Of a DNA stretch of 64,000 nucleotides, positions 22,544-35,940 are shown one piece after another. The DNA comes from Cryptomeria japonica (lineage: Eukaryota > Streptophyta > Pinopsida > Cupressales > Cupressaceae): the NCBI RefSeq assembly GCF_030272615.1, contig NC_081406.1, positions 476,310,900-476,374,899 on the forward strand, in the 5' to 3' direction. How positions within the stretch are numbered: position 1 is the stretch's first letter; each line of letters opens with the position of its first letter. Under the pieces are notes generated by a model, which saw nothing but the letters and a program-made list of their open reading frames with translations, was not told where the DNA came from and made no database searches. Position numbers and translations under genes: made by a program.

Positions 22544-23899
22544 TGTCGACAACAATGCAACAAACTGAGAGGGGGGTGAATCAGTTTGCTCACAAACTCA
22601 ACACATCTCAAACTTAAATTTAGATATGATTATTAGAAATGAAAACATAAATTATCACCACATCAATAACACACATGACACCAATATTTTTTACGTGGAA
22701 AACCCAGTTAAGGGAAAAGCCATGGTGGGAACCTACCCACAATGAGATAATACCCTATTAGGAGTAAATGGAAAAATTACATTGGGGAATGCACATCCAT
22801 TCAGGCACATTACCTAGAGCTCACTGCTCAAATTACAAAAAGGGATACAACCCTGAGGAAGACTCACTGTCTTACAAAGATCAGACAACAATCTAGATTA
22901 CATGAAATATGAAAATAACATCTCCCAATGCCTGGATACAGTTCCAATTAAGCACAGATACTCAAACTCTGCTCTTTCCACTTCTACACACTCTTTCACA
23001 CTCTTTCGTACTTCACCTCTACTACTAAAATATTAATTCAATTTTTGCACTTGCAGACACATTTCTCAAATTAATATTACATATATTTATACAAATCATC
23101 AACCTATATTTCAAGGTCAGCTAAACCCTCAGCACAAATTACAAAATAATAATCTCACACGCTACAACAACACATGTGGACCAAAATAATGTCGGCTAAG
23201 ACATAGTCTGGACCCAAATCAATACTACAAATACACAACACCTCCAACAATTATGCCTTGATCATCTGCAACACACTATAAGCACCAAAAATATCACATA
23301 ACATGAAGAACACCACCAGATCAAGAAAATGATCAATAATATGCACAACGATCAATACAGACCATCAACATGGATAGGACCTAATCTAGAAACATCCACA
23401 AGCAATGTGAATTGCATAAAAAACAACCGCAACATCACCACTTACTAGAATATCCATCATCATTGTATCAAACCTCAAGAACACAAACCAAACTGACTAA
23501 CAAACTAAAAGATTCACTTGCGGACTTCCAAAACACAAAACATCTAAATTGAGGAAACATATAAACGTCCCAAATATTCTTCCAAATCCACAAACCAAGA
23601 TATAGAAATTCCAGAGCAATGTGGAGCGTAAACCAAAATACCAAATAACATGAATAATTAAATATCAACCACAATATTGGACCTCATAACTTGATCAAAA
23701 CATAATGCGGACCTCTAAATTTTTTAATGAATCAACTATAGAGAAGTATCTTTAAACCCATTAAACCACAATAGTTAAACTGCAACACACTGACCAAACC
23801 AACTCATCCATTCTGATTGCAACACTGGAATACACATAATAATATGTTAAAATCAATGACAACACATTATTCTAGCAAACTTCTCAACAATATCCAACA
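22544..23899 (-). repeat. E6 3' LTR
   Basis: It starts on the minus strand TGTTGGATATTG at 23899 and ends ...TTGTTGTCGACA at 22544. It pairs with 28265-29626 but with many scattered differences, more than the E3 pair. Confidence 0.9.
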
Positions 23900-24240
23900 A
23901 TCTCCCCCTTTGGCATTCATGGCAACATATGAATGTGAAAAATAATCAATACAAAGAAATAAATCAACAACCAACAATCTCCCCCTAAGATTATGCACAT
24001 AGCTAAACATAGCTCTCTCCCCCATAGGTTTTTTCACATGCTAATCTCCCCCTTTGACATCGATGACAATGGCATAAATAGCACCAATCTTGATTCTCTC
24101 CCCCTTTGATACATACTCTAGTACTTCTGAACATCTTAAACACATATTGACTACTCCCCTTAAGTAGCAGTCCACACTCATCAATTCGGATCACAAGATA
24201 TCTCTATGAAATCCATTGGACTGATGCAACTCCATGCATC
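23900..24240 (-). promoter_or_regulatory. E6 polypurine tract cluster and 3' untranslated region
   Basis: The tract beside the LTR is AAAGGGGGAGAT (about 23900-23911). More GGGGGAGA runs lie near 23979, 24016, 24046 and 24100. A short ORF here (24003-24194) follows from these runs and has no recognisable product. Confidence 0.7.
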
Positions 24241-25330
24241 TTAGTTCTCATCAGGAGGAGAAATTATCCCTAGCTTCTCTCTGAGATAGTCAAATGTATC
24301 TTTAGGCAAAGGCTTTGTGAAGATATCTGCAATATGTTCCTTTGTAGATACATCAAAAGTAACTCTGATATCCTTCAATATATGTTTCATCCAAATCACC
24401 TGAGTACAGTTGCTAGAAGAAACAATGTATCCAGCTTCTATAGTAGATAAAGATATAGCATTCTTCTTCTTACTCATCCATGAAACTAGTCTCTTACCCA
24501 AGAAAAATGCAACACCAGTAGTACTCTTTTTGTCATCAACATCACCTACCCAATCAGCATCTGTAAAAGCACTAAAAGTAAAATCATCATCTCTAGGATA
24601 CCATAAACCAAAATCAACTATCCATATTTGAAAATTCTTTTCACAGCAACAACATGAGATTCCTTAGGATCAACTTTAAATCTAGCAACAAGACATACAA
24701 CATTCATAATATCAGGTCTATTCTGAGTCAAAGACCACAAACCACCAATCATAGATCTATATCTGGTCTGGTTAGCTTTCAGAGAATCATCATCCTTTGT
24801 CAACTTGCATCCGGTCACCATAGGTGTACCAATAGGATTTGCATCATTTAAACCAAACTTCTTCAACAATTCCTTCACATACTTAGATTGAGATATAAAG
24901 ATATCTTTATCCAACTGAGTAATTTGTAATCCCAAAAGAAATTTCATCTCACCTATCATAGACATCTCAAACTCATTATACATTATCATCAACAAAATTC
25001 TTGCACAAACCATCACTTCCACCAAAAATAATATCATTAACAAAGACTTCAACAATTAAGATATTATCATTATCAATATTGAAGTATAGATTACTATTAG
25101 AAAGTACCTTTATTGAATTCAAGCTTCATCAGATACTTATCCAATCTAGCATACCAAGCTCTTGGAGCTTGCTTCAATCTATACAATGCTTTCTTCAACT
25201 TGCAAACCATATCTTTCTAATCTATCAATTGAAAACCATCTGGTTGCTCAATGTAGACTTCTTCTAGCTCACCATTAAGAAAGGCTGACTTGACATCCAT
25301 CTAATACACTTTGAAATCTTTGTAAGTAGC
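24241..25330 (-). pseudogene. pol: E6 reverse transcriptase end and RNase H, internally deleted
   Basis: The pieces are [20 protein letters not shown] near 25170, FEMSMIGEMKFLLGLQI near 24940 and the RSMIGGLWSLTQNRPDIM block near 24740. RNase H begins TDADWVGDVDDKKST near 24530 and reaches CTQVIWMKHILKDIRV. It then jumps to FDVSTKEHIADIFTKPLP, so the segment with the catalytic CDN motif is missing. RT is split by frameshifts near 25060, where the VDD region is damaged. Enzymatically dead. Confidence 0.85.
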
Positions 25331-26934
25331 ATAAGCAAGAAATAGTCTAACAACTTCAATACTAGCTACCAGAGCGAAAGTCTGCTCAAAATCAATACCT
25401 TCCATTTGAGAATAACCCTTACAAACAAGTCTTGCTTTATTCCTAACAACTTCACCTTTCTCATTCAATTTATTCTGAAATGCCCATTTAGTTCTAATTG
25501 CATTCTATCCTTAGGTCTAGGAACTAAAGTCCATGTATTATTCTTAATTTGATTCAACTCTTCTTCCATAGATTTAACCTAATTTTCTTCTTTACATGCT
25601 TCATCAACATCTTTAGGTTCAATCTTAGAAATCAAGCAATATTCTTCAGCAACTCTTCTCCTAGTCATCATACCTCTATTAATATCACCTATAATTTGAT
25701 TCTCTAAATTATTTAACCTAACATACCTGGGAGTCTTAGGATTTTCATGATTTTTGGACTCTTGAACTCTTTCTTTTGCACTAGCTTCTCCTTCATTCTC
25801 AAGATTTTTCGGAGCAATTTGAACTTTGTTTTGGGTCTCCACTTGCTTTCCTTTATCTGCACTGACAATCTAATCATCTAAATCATATCCAAAAAATCTG
25901 GGTTGATACTCATTTCCTTCATCTACTTTCACATTAGCACTTTCAACAATCTTTCTCAATATTTTATTATAACATCGATAGGCCTTACTCTTAGTAGAAT
26001 AAACAAGAAACATTTCTTCATCACATCTAGCATCAAACTTCCCTAGATCTTCATCTCTTCCGATATAGCCTTTACTACCAAATTTTTTGAAATATCTAAC
26101 TATAGGAGCATAAAAAAACCATAACTCATAAGGAATATCACTAGTATCACCATTAATACGCACTTGATTCAAGGTATACATTGTAGTACTCACAGATTCT
26201 CTCCAATAGATATGCAAAAAAATTCCTTCTATCATCATGGTTCTAGTAGCATCCTGAACTATCCTATTCTTTCTTTCCACAATACCATTCTGCTAAGGGG
26301 TCTGTGGATAAGATAACTATCTTTTCATCCCATGCTCTTCACAAAAAGAATCGAACTCACCGGAGATGAATTCACCACCTCTGTTAGAGCTTAGACACTT
26401 CAACCTATGTCCAGTCTCAGTCTCAACCATAGCTTTGAAAATCTTGAACTTCTCCCAGGTTTTAGACCTCTCCCTTAAGAAGATAACCCACATCATCCTT
26501 CAATATCCATCAATTAGAAACATGAAATACATGTCACCCTACAAGCTTCTCACTCTAGAAGGACCACATAAATCAATAGGCACAAGATCTAATATCCCAT
26601 TATAAGTATATTGTTTTCTTTTAAAAGAAACTATTTTCTGCTTCCCTAACTAACATACCTTACACAGTGAATTAGAAGGCTTTGCAATCTTAGGCAGATC
26701 TCTTACAACTTGAGTAGAACTTATCTTAACCATGCAGTCAAAATTTACATGGAAAGTCCTTCTATACCATAACCAACTTTCATCAACCTGAGCAATCAAA
26801 CAACTTTTACCACCAGGATTCAAGTGAAAGATATTACCTTTAGTCTTTGTACCTAATGAAATATTAGTTCCAGAGCTACTCAAGATCTTACATCTACCAT
26901 CCTTGAATTTCAAGTCATATCCCTTATCAACCAT
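25331..26934 (-). pseudogene. pol: E6 integrase and linker to RT
   Basis: The region reads FHVNFDCMVKISSTQVVRDL (zinc domain side), then IDLCGPSRVRSL, RGGEFISGEFDSFCEE and ERKNRIVQDATRTMMIEG near 26280-26240. Next is CDEEMFLVYSTKSKAYRCYN near 26000, and a linker with TPRYVRLNN and the RT start NTWTLVPRP near 25540. Several TAG and TAA stops and at least one frameshift occur. Confidence 0.82.
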
Positions 26935-28250
26935 CTATCCAACACTCAAAATATTATGTTTTAGACCTTCAACATACAAAACATCATCAATGTTATGCTT
27001 ATCATCAAGAGAAATAGAACATCTACCATGAATTATACCAACTTTGTCATCTCCAAATATTATTAGACCACCATCATACTTTTCCATACTCACAAACTTA
27101 CTCTTATCACATGTCATATGATGAGAGAAACCATTGCCAATAACCATTCATCTTTATCTTCAATCTTAGCAGCCAAAGCTTTATCTTCAATAATGCAACT
27201 ATAGAATCAATAGTCATTGAATAATCTTCCTTGATAGCAATGAACACCCACTCATCTCCTGAATTTCCTTTCTCAAACTCATCATGAGTCACACCTTCAT
27301 CAACAACAAAGTAACACTTAAACTGATATTTAGACTTATAAGGCTTAAATGGCTTCTTAGAAACTCTTTCTGGACACCTTGAGGAAAAATGTCCTATCTT
27401 ATTGCATGAAAAAACATTTAAGGGGCATCTTTCCTTCATACTTACTGGCACCTTTAGGAAATATTTTGGCAATCAGGCCTTCAATCTCTTCAAGCTCTCT
27501 CATCTCCTTCTCATATCTAGATACTCTTGATGAAATTTCTCCTAGATCATATTTTTGCTTCTTGGATACAATAGCTTTAAATTCAGATTCAGATTTAGGA
27601 GGGGCTTCATCAAATTTGCTCAACTCAAAAGTAGCAAGCTTACCAATCGGCATATCTCTAGTCACATCTATCACAGTTTGGATCTCTTCAATAAAAGAAA
27701 CCATATGCTTGTAAGAAGGAGGCAATGATCTCAACACCTTAGCAACAATCTCATATTCTTCCAATACTCCACCGACACATCTGATGTTCAACACAAGCTC
27801 ATTCACTTTCTACATAAAGGAGGTAATGTTCTTATCTTCACCCATATTCAGCATCTCATTCTTCCCTTTCAAGCTCTACAACTTACCAGGTTTCACATGG
27901 CTATCACCTTCACACAAAGTCTCTAGCTTCTTCTAGATCTCATGAGTATTCTGCAAAGCCATCACATTAGTCATATCGGAATCAAACATGGCACTCAACA
28001 ATGCTTCCTTGGCTCTAATATTGAATTTAGCTTCCTTTATCTCATCCAAAGTGGTAGGACCATTCGGAGAAGCATTAAACCCATTCTTACTAATCTTCCA
28101 ATATTCTTCACCAATGCATCTCAAATGAAATTCCATCCGATTCTTCCAAAGAGAATAATTCATTCCATCAAATCTCAAACTATCCTTCTTAAAATCAAAG
28201 GTTTCTATCTCAGATCTCCTCAAGTGGTCAAGCTTCTTCTAGAGGATCTA
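26935..28250 (-). pseudogene. gag: E6 gag and protease
   Basis: Gag of the UBN2 type starts around 28223 (the codon there is TTG; no ATG is left) with FDGMNYSLWKNRMEFHL. It runs in one phase to about 27410 with several stops. One extra base in a T run (27409-27414 on the plus strand as six A) shifts the frame inside the zinc knuckle, which is otherwise complete across the shift (GHFSSRC half near 27380). The protease site near 27140 reads GNGFSHHMT where IDSGCSHHMT is usual, so the active-site Asp is damaged. Confidence 0.85.
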
Positions 28251-28262
28251 GCTCTAATACCA
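28251..28262 (-). promoter_or_regulatory. E6 primer binding site
   Basis: The minus strand reads TGGTATTAGAGC, two bases from the LTR. It differs from the tRNA-Met-type site of E3 by one C-to-T change. Confidence 0.88.
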
Positions 28263-28264
28263 AT

Positions 28265-29626
28265 TGTTGACAACAATGCAACAAACTAAGAGGGGAGGGG
28301 GGGTGAGTTTGTTTTCTCACAAACTCAACACAACTCAAACTTAAATTCAGATCTGATTATCAGCAATGAAAACATAAACCATTACCACATCAATAACACA
28401 CATGACACTAATATTTTTGATGTGGAATATTCGGTTAAGGGAAAAACCATAGTGGAAACCTACCCACAATGAGATAATACCCTCTTAGGAGTAAATGTAA
28501 ATATTACAATTGGGGATGCACATGCATTCAAGCACACTACCTAGAGGGAACTCCTCAAATTATTAAAAAGGGATGCAACCCTAAGGAAGACTCACTATCT
28601 TATGAATATCAGACAACAATCCAGATTACATGAACTGTGAAAATAGAATCTCCCAATGCCTGGTTACAGTTCCGGTTAAGCATAGATACTCAAACTCTTC
28701 TCTTTCCACTTCTACACACTCTTTCACACTCTTTCGCACATCACCTCTGCTACCGAAAGATTAATTCAATGTTTGCACTTGAAGATACATTTCTCAAATA
28801 AATATTATATATATTTATACAAATCATCAACCTATATTTTAATATCGGCTAAACCCTCAACAAAATTACAAAATAATAACCTCACATGCTACAACAACAC
28901 ATGCGGACCAAAACAATGTCGACAAAGACATAGTCTGGACACAAATCAATACCGCAAATATGCAACACCTCCAATAATTATGCCTCAATCATCTGTAACA
29001 TGCTATAATCACCAAAAATGTTACATAACATGAAGAACACCACCAGATCAATAAAATGATTAATAATGCGCACAATGATCAATGCGGACCATCAACATAG
29101 ATAGTAACTGATCTAGAAATATCCAGAAACAATGTGAATCTCATCAAAAACAACCACAACATTACCACTTACTAGAATCTTCATCATCATTATACCAAAC
29201 CTCAAGAACATAAACCAAATTGACTAACAAACTGAAAGATTCACTTGTAGACTTCCAAATCATGAACCATCTGAATTGAGGACACATATGGATGTCTCAA
29301 ACACTCTGCTAAATCTATAAACCAAGATATAGAAATTATAGAGCAATGTGGAGTATAAACCAAAATACCGAATAACATGAACAACTAAATATCAACCACA
29401 ATACTGGACCTCATAAGTTGATCAAAACATCATGCAGACCTCTGAAATTTATGTTGAATCAACTAGAGATAAGTATTTTTAAACCCATTAAACCGCAATA
29501 GCTCAATCACAACATGCTGACCAAACCGGCTCATCCATTTTGACTACAACACTAGAATACACAGAAGAATATGTTGACATGAATGACAACACATCATTCC
29601 AACAAAATTCTCAGCAATATCCAACA
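28265..29626 (-). repeat. E6 5' LTR
   Basis: It runs on the minus strand from TGTTGGATATTGCTG at 29626 to ...TTGTTGTCAACA at 28265. It pairs with 22544-23899. Confidence 0.9.
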
Positions 29627-30421
29627 GTTGCTCCCCACTATCTTGAGATAAACATGCCATATGGAGGAGGGATATCTACCACAGTGACATCCATTTTGTA
29701 AGGAACCTCAGGATATGCAACAAAATTTAATTCAAAATCCTTAATCACTCCAAAAACAAGAATTTCCCTATTATCCATGGCATAACACCTTCCATATGTA
29801 GTATCAACCCAACTTCCTAATTGCTTCATAATACCCAAAGGCATAACATTGATTGTTGCCCCTAAATCCAACATGTGATTCTTGACTAATCTATTATTAA
29901 CAAGGAGTGATGTAAAAGGGGTCCACTTGAGAAGAAGATCTTTCAAGTGTTGTTCCCAAATACACCTTAGGAGTACCTATTGTTGTGTTCTGATTTTCAC
30001 AAATTTGATCAACCTTAGAAATTAATATACTCCCCCCAGTTCCACAATCAATCCTTCTTGAAGCCCTAATAGTTTTTGCTATCATGCATAAAGAAACATT
30101 TCTATGCTCATGTACTATTATTAGCTCAAGGAACAGTACTAATATTTTTACTTGATTCAATTCTTGGGCCATGTCAAAATTAGGTGTGCTAATCATAATG
30201 GGAGTGGAAGATGACTTCCATACCTCTAGCTTTGTTTGTTTCTCCTTTTCTCCTAGGAACAATGGGGTAGTGGCAACTAGGGCAATATTTTCCATATACA
30301 TATTACTTTCTTTCTTCCCCTCACTTGGTATATTAAACCGAACCTTCCTTTGATTTTGAGGTTTTGTCCTTTTACCATCTTGAGTCAAAGGTTCTGAGCA
30401 AGATGTTGTTTTTAAGGACAA
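29627..30421 (-). pseudogene. E5 aspartic protease region
   Basis: The block LVKNHMLDLGATINVMPLGI near 29860 is a retroviral-type protease site in which the usual Asp-Ser-Gly has become Asp-Leu-Gly. That is one C-to-T change from Ser (TCA to TTA). It ends VDIPPPYGMFISR with a TAG, where E6 is inserted. The matching continuation (MGGHM, then LDLSFSIIPMDGREVK) lies left of E6 near 22540. The region upstream (30421-29950) is a Ser/Thr-rich linker from gag. Confidence 0.8.
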
Positions 30422-32871
30422 TCTTCCTGGCTTTCCCTACTCATTTCCTACCATCTTGTTTCTCAAATTGTAATTACTCTTGACCTGTTGCATGGCAACT
30501 ATTGTGAGAGACCTAATCTCATCATTAGTGGGTCTTCTCAAGACCATATTTGTATCTTCATAGAAGAGAGAATAAAATGGTTTCCCATATTCAAGTGAAT
30601 CATCATCTGAAAGAACCTATTGGTGATGTATCTCACTTCTATGTCTTTGCATACTCACATAAATTTGATTGTCACTAGCATCGAAGGTTTCATCCTCCTC
30701 CTTGATATAATAAATAGAGGACAACATATTTATAGTGTGATCCACTTGATCATATTCATTACCCAAATCTTCTTCCATCATATCAGCTCCATGCAATGAC
30801 TAGGCTATAACACACACTTTTGGGGAATGAAGCAATTGGAATTTTAAACAACATAGACTTTCTTCAGCAAAGTGAACATTTGAACCTTTTAATGGGTCGA
30901 GAGTTACCCTATTTTTAGATTCTCTTGGGTAGTTAGGCAAATTATTGCCATCTTTCCAATTTGTATTGGAAAGCATACTATGTAATGTTGGTCTTTGATA
31001 TCCATAATGGGCATTTCCCTTTTCATTCCTATTAATCTCATGATCTAATTCTCTTAATCGTTTCATCATCGTGTCTAGCTTATCATCCTCCTTTTGCTGC
31101 CTGAGTCGAGGATGCTTAGGATTTTGCAATATCTTAACATCTCTCTTTTTCCAATAATACCAGATGCTTTTCTATTGTTTTCAATATTTAACAAACCCTT
31201 AAAATCTTCCCTTAAGTTAAGGATGTTTCTATTTCTCAATTCATATCCATTTTTAGGATCATATGCTTTTATATAAAAATTTTGACATATAGGCTCTGCA
31301 GGCCTCAAGAGAAGTGGAATCTTATTTAAAGTTTTGAGAAACCTTGTGTTGAAAGATGCAATAAATTCATTAGTACCCTTCTAAATGGTTGTAAACACAT
31401 TCAAAGAAAAAATAGGGTCAGAATGATCCCCATATTGATCTTTAAACAAGTGCTTAAATTCTCTCCAAGAGCTAATAGAGTTATCAAGTAAACTTGTATA
31501 CCAATCCCTAACATCATCTACCAAAGATTACATAAAAAGTTATATTATCACATCTTCATTATCCAAGTCATACTTGTCTATAAAATTTTCAAATGCTCTT
31601 ATATGATCTTCCCCTGTGAAATCATTATTGATAGAGAACTTGGGGACTTGTAACTTGACCTCATTACTAATTAATTTATTTTCCTATATCTATCTATTTG
31701 CATGGGAGCCCTAAAAAATTGATTTTATCCTTGTTGTTGGTGATAAAAACCTTTATTCTTTTGATTTTGTGGTTGCCCTTATTTAAGTTGTTGTCCTCCT
31801 TGAACTTGAGGTACTTGTTGTATTTAGGGCTATAAAATGAGAATCTCCTACCAATTTTGATTATACAAGTTTTGTTTGCCAACAAATAGATTGTGTCCTA
31901 TATTCTGATTATCAAGAGGGGACATACTAGCACTTTGTGGTACCTGACTCATGGGGACTGATGTAGTGTACAAAGGTGCAATGGTGGCTTGAGTATTTTG
32001 ATTCATAGAAAAGGATGGAATAGATGTAGAACCTTGATTGGAATAGGTAAAATGGTTGAACACAATACACCATCCTTGAGTACTAGTCCCAACCAAGGTT
32101 GACATAACAAAAGAAGCATAAACTGGCACATTTGAAGGTCCTAGTTGAGTAATCCCCATATAAGCAGAACTTTGGGTCAAGGGAGTGGATATATTAGGAG
32201 GAGAAACACTAGTATTTGTGTTTCCTCCAAGTGATAAGGTCGTTAATTACCGAGAAAGGGCTTCCATTTCCTTCTCAAGCCTAATCCTATCTACTTGTCC
32301 CTACATAGCTTGAATTCATAAGTTCATCTCATCATTAGTAAATTGGGGCATCAAAATTGGAAAAGAATTAGCATTTGTATTTTGTAATGGAGCAAAGGGT
32401 TGAGCTATTTGGGCTTGATTGGTAGCTGAGATTTGTGACAAAGGTACAAGGTGAGAGGAAGAGATTGTGTTTTGTGGTGGAAATACCACGAGCACTCAAA
32501 TTCTGATGATGCCTTTGAACCATATACAAAAGATCATGGGATTGTTGCAGCCATCTTGTCAATTCAAATGATTCAGTAACATTAGGGATGAGTTTGTCCA
32601 ATGGTAGTGAATAAACATTCATAGCATCTTGAGGGTTTGAAATCCCTTCAAGCCCTATACTCATCCCGAAAGGGGGCATCTAAGACATATTCCTACTCAT
32701 GACAACTTCTTGATGATGCTCTATTCTTGGGGTCAAAGAACGCTCCTAACTTGTGAGATTAGGGGTATTAGGAGGTGTTGAATGACCCAACTATCTAGGT
32801 ACCCAAGATTTTCATGTGGTTTCCTGACTCATATTCTTGTCTGATTGGAATTGAGCTCTAGTGTTTGCCAT
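30422..32871 (-). pseudogene. gag: E5 gag
   Basis: A likely start is ATG 32871 (MANTRAQFQSDKNMSQ). The first 300 codons are Gln/Asn/Pro-rich, with stops and phase changes. A gypsy Gag core follows near 31680-31330: VKLQVPKFSINNDFTGEDHI, VRDWYTSLLDNSISSWREFK and the FIASFNTRFLKTL block. A Lys/Asn-rich tail reaches 30800. No zinc knuckle is clear. Confidence 0.72.
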
Positions 32872-33232
32872 CCCTTTTTTAGTAAAACAAGATTTCTTAC
32901 GGGTCTTAAACTGGTCAATTCAGAGGTATACAAAGTACATAGAGTCACCACCCTTTATGTTTAGGGATAAAAGTAGTTTTAAAACTTAGGCAAAACATAT
33001 CTCATTTTTATCAAGACTACAAGATCAGATTCATTCAAATGGGTTGGGGGTGTAGCAATTTTTCAATCTTTTGATCAATCAATTGTGCTCTTCATTCTTC
33101 CTTTGTTAGAACCACAATAATCTTCATATACTCAAAAAGGATCCTCATGTTATCCCAAGAAGTGGTATCTAAATGAGAAGTTCATTGTTATGAGGTAACA
33201 CTATTATGGGAGTAATATTTTCTTGTTCATTT

Positions 33233-33250
33233 TCCCCAATGGAGTCGCCA
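33233..33250 (-). promoter_or_regulatory. E5 primer binding site
   Basis: The minus strand reads TGGCGACTCCATTGGGGA, three bases inside the LTR end. Sites of this TGGCGACTC type follow the 5' LTR in Tat/Ogre-group gypsy elements and are attributed to tRNA-Arg. The match to a particular tRNA was not checked. Confidence 0.75.
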
Positions 33251-33253
33251 TTT

Positions 33254-35033
33254 TGTTGGTGTTTCTAACTAATTAGTCAAAAATATCTCCATGAGAGGTT
33301 AATCTCAATCTTCAAGGCCTTGGATAAGTGGACCAACTGACAGAGTAATGATTAGTGATAATGAACTAGTCACACTCTCTGCACTTTAGGCTCTGTTAAA
33401 CCAAGGTGGGTATCCCTTACAACAACATCTTTGAATATTTTCAGGCTTAGGTGATGCTACAACAGATATGTTCTTAGACTATTATGTGAGTCAATAAAAT
33501 TTAAACCTCATAGGATGTGGCCTTTATCCTTATGCAATTTTGATCAGAATGAGAACAAACTATCTTATGTACTTGAAAGTAAAAAATGAATAAAATAAAA
33601 TGGTTATTGTATTGTTTGATAAAAATTTCTCCTTATAATAATTAGCAACACAATATTATGATTAGTTCCTTGTCCATTTGGATAGATACTAGATGAACCA
33701 TTAATATAATACAAAATATGCATATTATACACTATCCTTTGCTTGGTATGATTGATATCTTATATCAATCACACATAAAATATTTTTTTTGTAATTGCAA
33801 CTGAGTACATTCTCTCTACATAGAACCCTTTTGAATAAAGATTAGCAAATTTAATCCTTTAATTTAGAAGAAGCTGAAATTTATTCAAACTCTACAACAC
33901 AATGAAGACATATGAACCAAAAACCTAATTTTATTGATTCATATAAGATTCTAGACAACAAGTAAAGAGAAAAAACTTAGAAATTATTGAATTGGATTTC
34001 AAGATGTTTATATCTGTAGAATAAGTGCACATTATCCTTTGTAAAATTTACTACAAGTAGGACATGTAACAGAATCACAATACTACATTGCTAAACTTAT
34101 GAATACTATTGCATACTATTCACCCTTGGTGAAAAAATTAACATATAGGCTTCTCTAAGAACTAATTTTATTATCTATTTGTCTTGAGGAGGAAGAAGCT
34201 TCAAAATAAATCCTTGATTATCCTCTTATAGAAAATATGAGGATGCAACAAGCTTCGAACCTTTTCCAATATCAAAATTTAGGTAACTGACTCACAGGAA
34301 AAAGACAAACAACTTTTTGGCTTCCTGACACAAATAGATATTCCTCTTTGTTTCTTTGTGGGTGGTAAATGTCAGAGATGATTTATATCCTCCTTTTCCT
34401 TTCTCAAACTCCCTTATTAGGTTGAAAAGGGTGATAACCATTCATACCTATTTAATGCATAGTGATAGAGAACATCTTAAAAATTCTTCTCAAAGATATG
34501 CAATTAATAAGTAGGATAAAGATCAAGATCTTTAGATAGAAGTAAAGATTGGCAATTTAACCAAGAAATTCACCATCTAAAATCTCCTACATTTGAGATT
34601 ACACAGTTATCTCCTCTGAGAAATTTCTCTTTCCCAAATTGGAGGATTCTACCATTTCAAAGGTTAGGGTTTTCTTAAGCCTATTTAAACAGTAATTAAA
34701 ATTTTAAAATTAGGCTCATGCTAGAAGCAGGGTACTCAAAGTCTTATACATAGTCAAGAAACACATAAAAGGCAATATGAAGGATATAGTGAATGCAGTA
34801 AGAACACTGCAACAACCCTTATCACATAAACCCTAATTATGTTAGCAAAGAATTATAAAGAGATTCAATGCATATCCAGAGCATTGTAAATGTCAAATTG
34901 AGTAAAGATGGTGTCGATATAGTTGAAGAAATATGGATCATCAGGACATTGAATTCATTTGATGTAGGTATGTAGGCTGGTGTGATGACGGAAGAGTCAT
35001 TACAATTCATATTTGAACATTGGGGTGCCTACA
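33254..35033 (-). repeat. E5 5' LTR
   Basis: On the minus strand it starts TGTAGGCACCCCAATG at 35033 and ends ...TAGAAACACCAACA at 33254, next to the primer site. Length is 1,780 bp. The partner is outside the window, so the outer edge rests on the TG start. No coding sequence is visible in it. Confidence 0.72.
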
Positions 35034-35900
35034 ACAAAATCCCTCTCAGTTGGCGATGAGTGAAAACTTGGCACGTAGAAACTTTATTTATTTTTTATTC
35101 ACTATCGCCTCTTCAAAAGTGTCTCCTTCTACTTGACTTAGAAGATAGGAACATAGGACCCACACCCTTATTACATGTCATAGCCATCCATTTGTCTTTC
35201 ATCATCTCTTGTGGACCCTAAATGACACCTATGTGTTCAACCTTTTTTTGCATGCTCTAAAGTTGGTGATAACTCCTTTGCTATAGGTTCAACTATAGCT
35301 CCAAATTTGATCTTCCACTTGGTAACCTTTTGGCTAGCCTCAACAAATCTAATGCACATTACACATTGGTACTATGTTGACGTCACTACACAAGTTGTCG
35401 ATCATGGGGAAACTTCCATCAAAGAATCAAACTATTGAGCTCTTTGAGAACCATGGAACAATAGAATGTGTGTGCAAAAATATCCTAAAAGTGTGATCGG
35501 TCAATATGAGAGTTGTGAGGGGCCCATTGACACAACACTATTGGGGATCAGAGACTGGGTGGAACAAAGCTTGATGACAATGAGAACTAATAATTTACAC
35601 TTCCATCGGGTGGCGATAACCCGATGAAGCAAGGGCATGGCCCCTTTAGACATAACCTAGACTTGACGCCTAAAATAAGGTTGATCGGCCAATCAGGCAT
35701 TCTTGAAACTAAAGCATATGAAATGTGACCCAAAATGAAAAGGGACTTTGAGACCAAAGGGGATATTTCGATGCAGAAAAAATGATGGGTAACAAAGACC
35801 ATGGTTTAGGGTTTATGGGATTTATACCAAAAACAAGTAGAAATAAACCTTAAACCCATGGCGGACAAAAATTTCAAAAATCATCCCAATAGAATTTACC
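35034..35900. other. Unassigned stretch between E5 and E7
   Basis: I see no coding sequence I can name in these 870 bases. Two inverted repeats share a GGCGAT core. One is GGCGATGAGTGA near 35053 against TCACTATCGCC near 35097, with one bulge. The other is CATCGGGT / ACCCGATG at 35604-35611 and 35619-35626, with a 7-base loop. The stretch may be the 5' part of E7, or older DNA into which E5 was inserted. Confidence 0.5.
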
Positions 35901-35940
35901 TGCTATTCGTAATACTACAAGTAATGTTTTACCCTCTTCA

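Larger units (their letters stand above)
22544..29626 (-). mobile_element. E6: complete Ty1/copia element, decayed gag-pol
   Basis: The element is 7,083 bp with LTRs of 1,356 and 1,362 bp, a primer site with one mismatch and a polypurine tract. It lies in the protease of E5. The flanking five bases are GCTGA on the left and GTTGC on the right. They agree at three of five positions, so the TSD is decayed and the insertion is old. Gag-pol reads on the minus strand in copia order. Confidence 0.88.
20308..35033 (-). mobile_element. E5: Ty3/gypsy element with aRNH before RT, hosting E6
   Basis: The parts are 29627-35033 (5' LTR, primer site, gag, protease) and 20308-22543 (aRNH, RT, RNase H, start of integrase), separated by E6. 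Protease sequence stops at 29627 and resumes at 22543 within one protein region, so both parts are one element. E4 cuts the integrase at 20308; the remainder and the 3' LTR lie left of the window. A gypsy element with an extra aRNH fits the Tat group. The coding parts have many stops, and the RT core is deleted. Confidence 0.85.

Noticed and set aside
35587-35802. Minus-strand ORF of 71 codons
   Set aside because: No family resemblance; it overlaps the hairpin at 35604-35626 and is probably chance.
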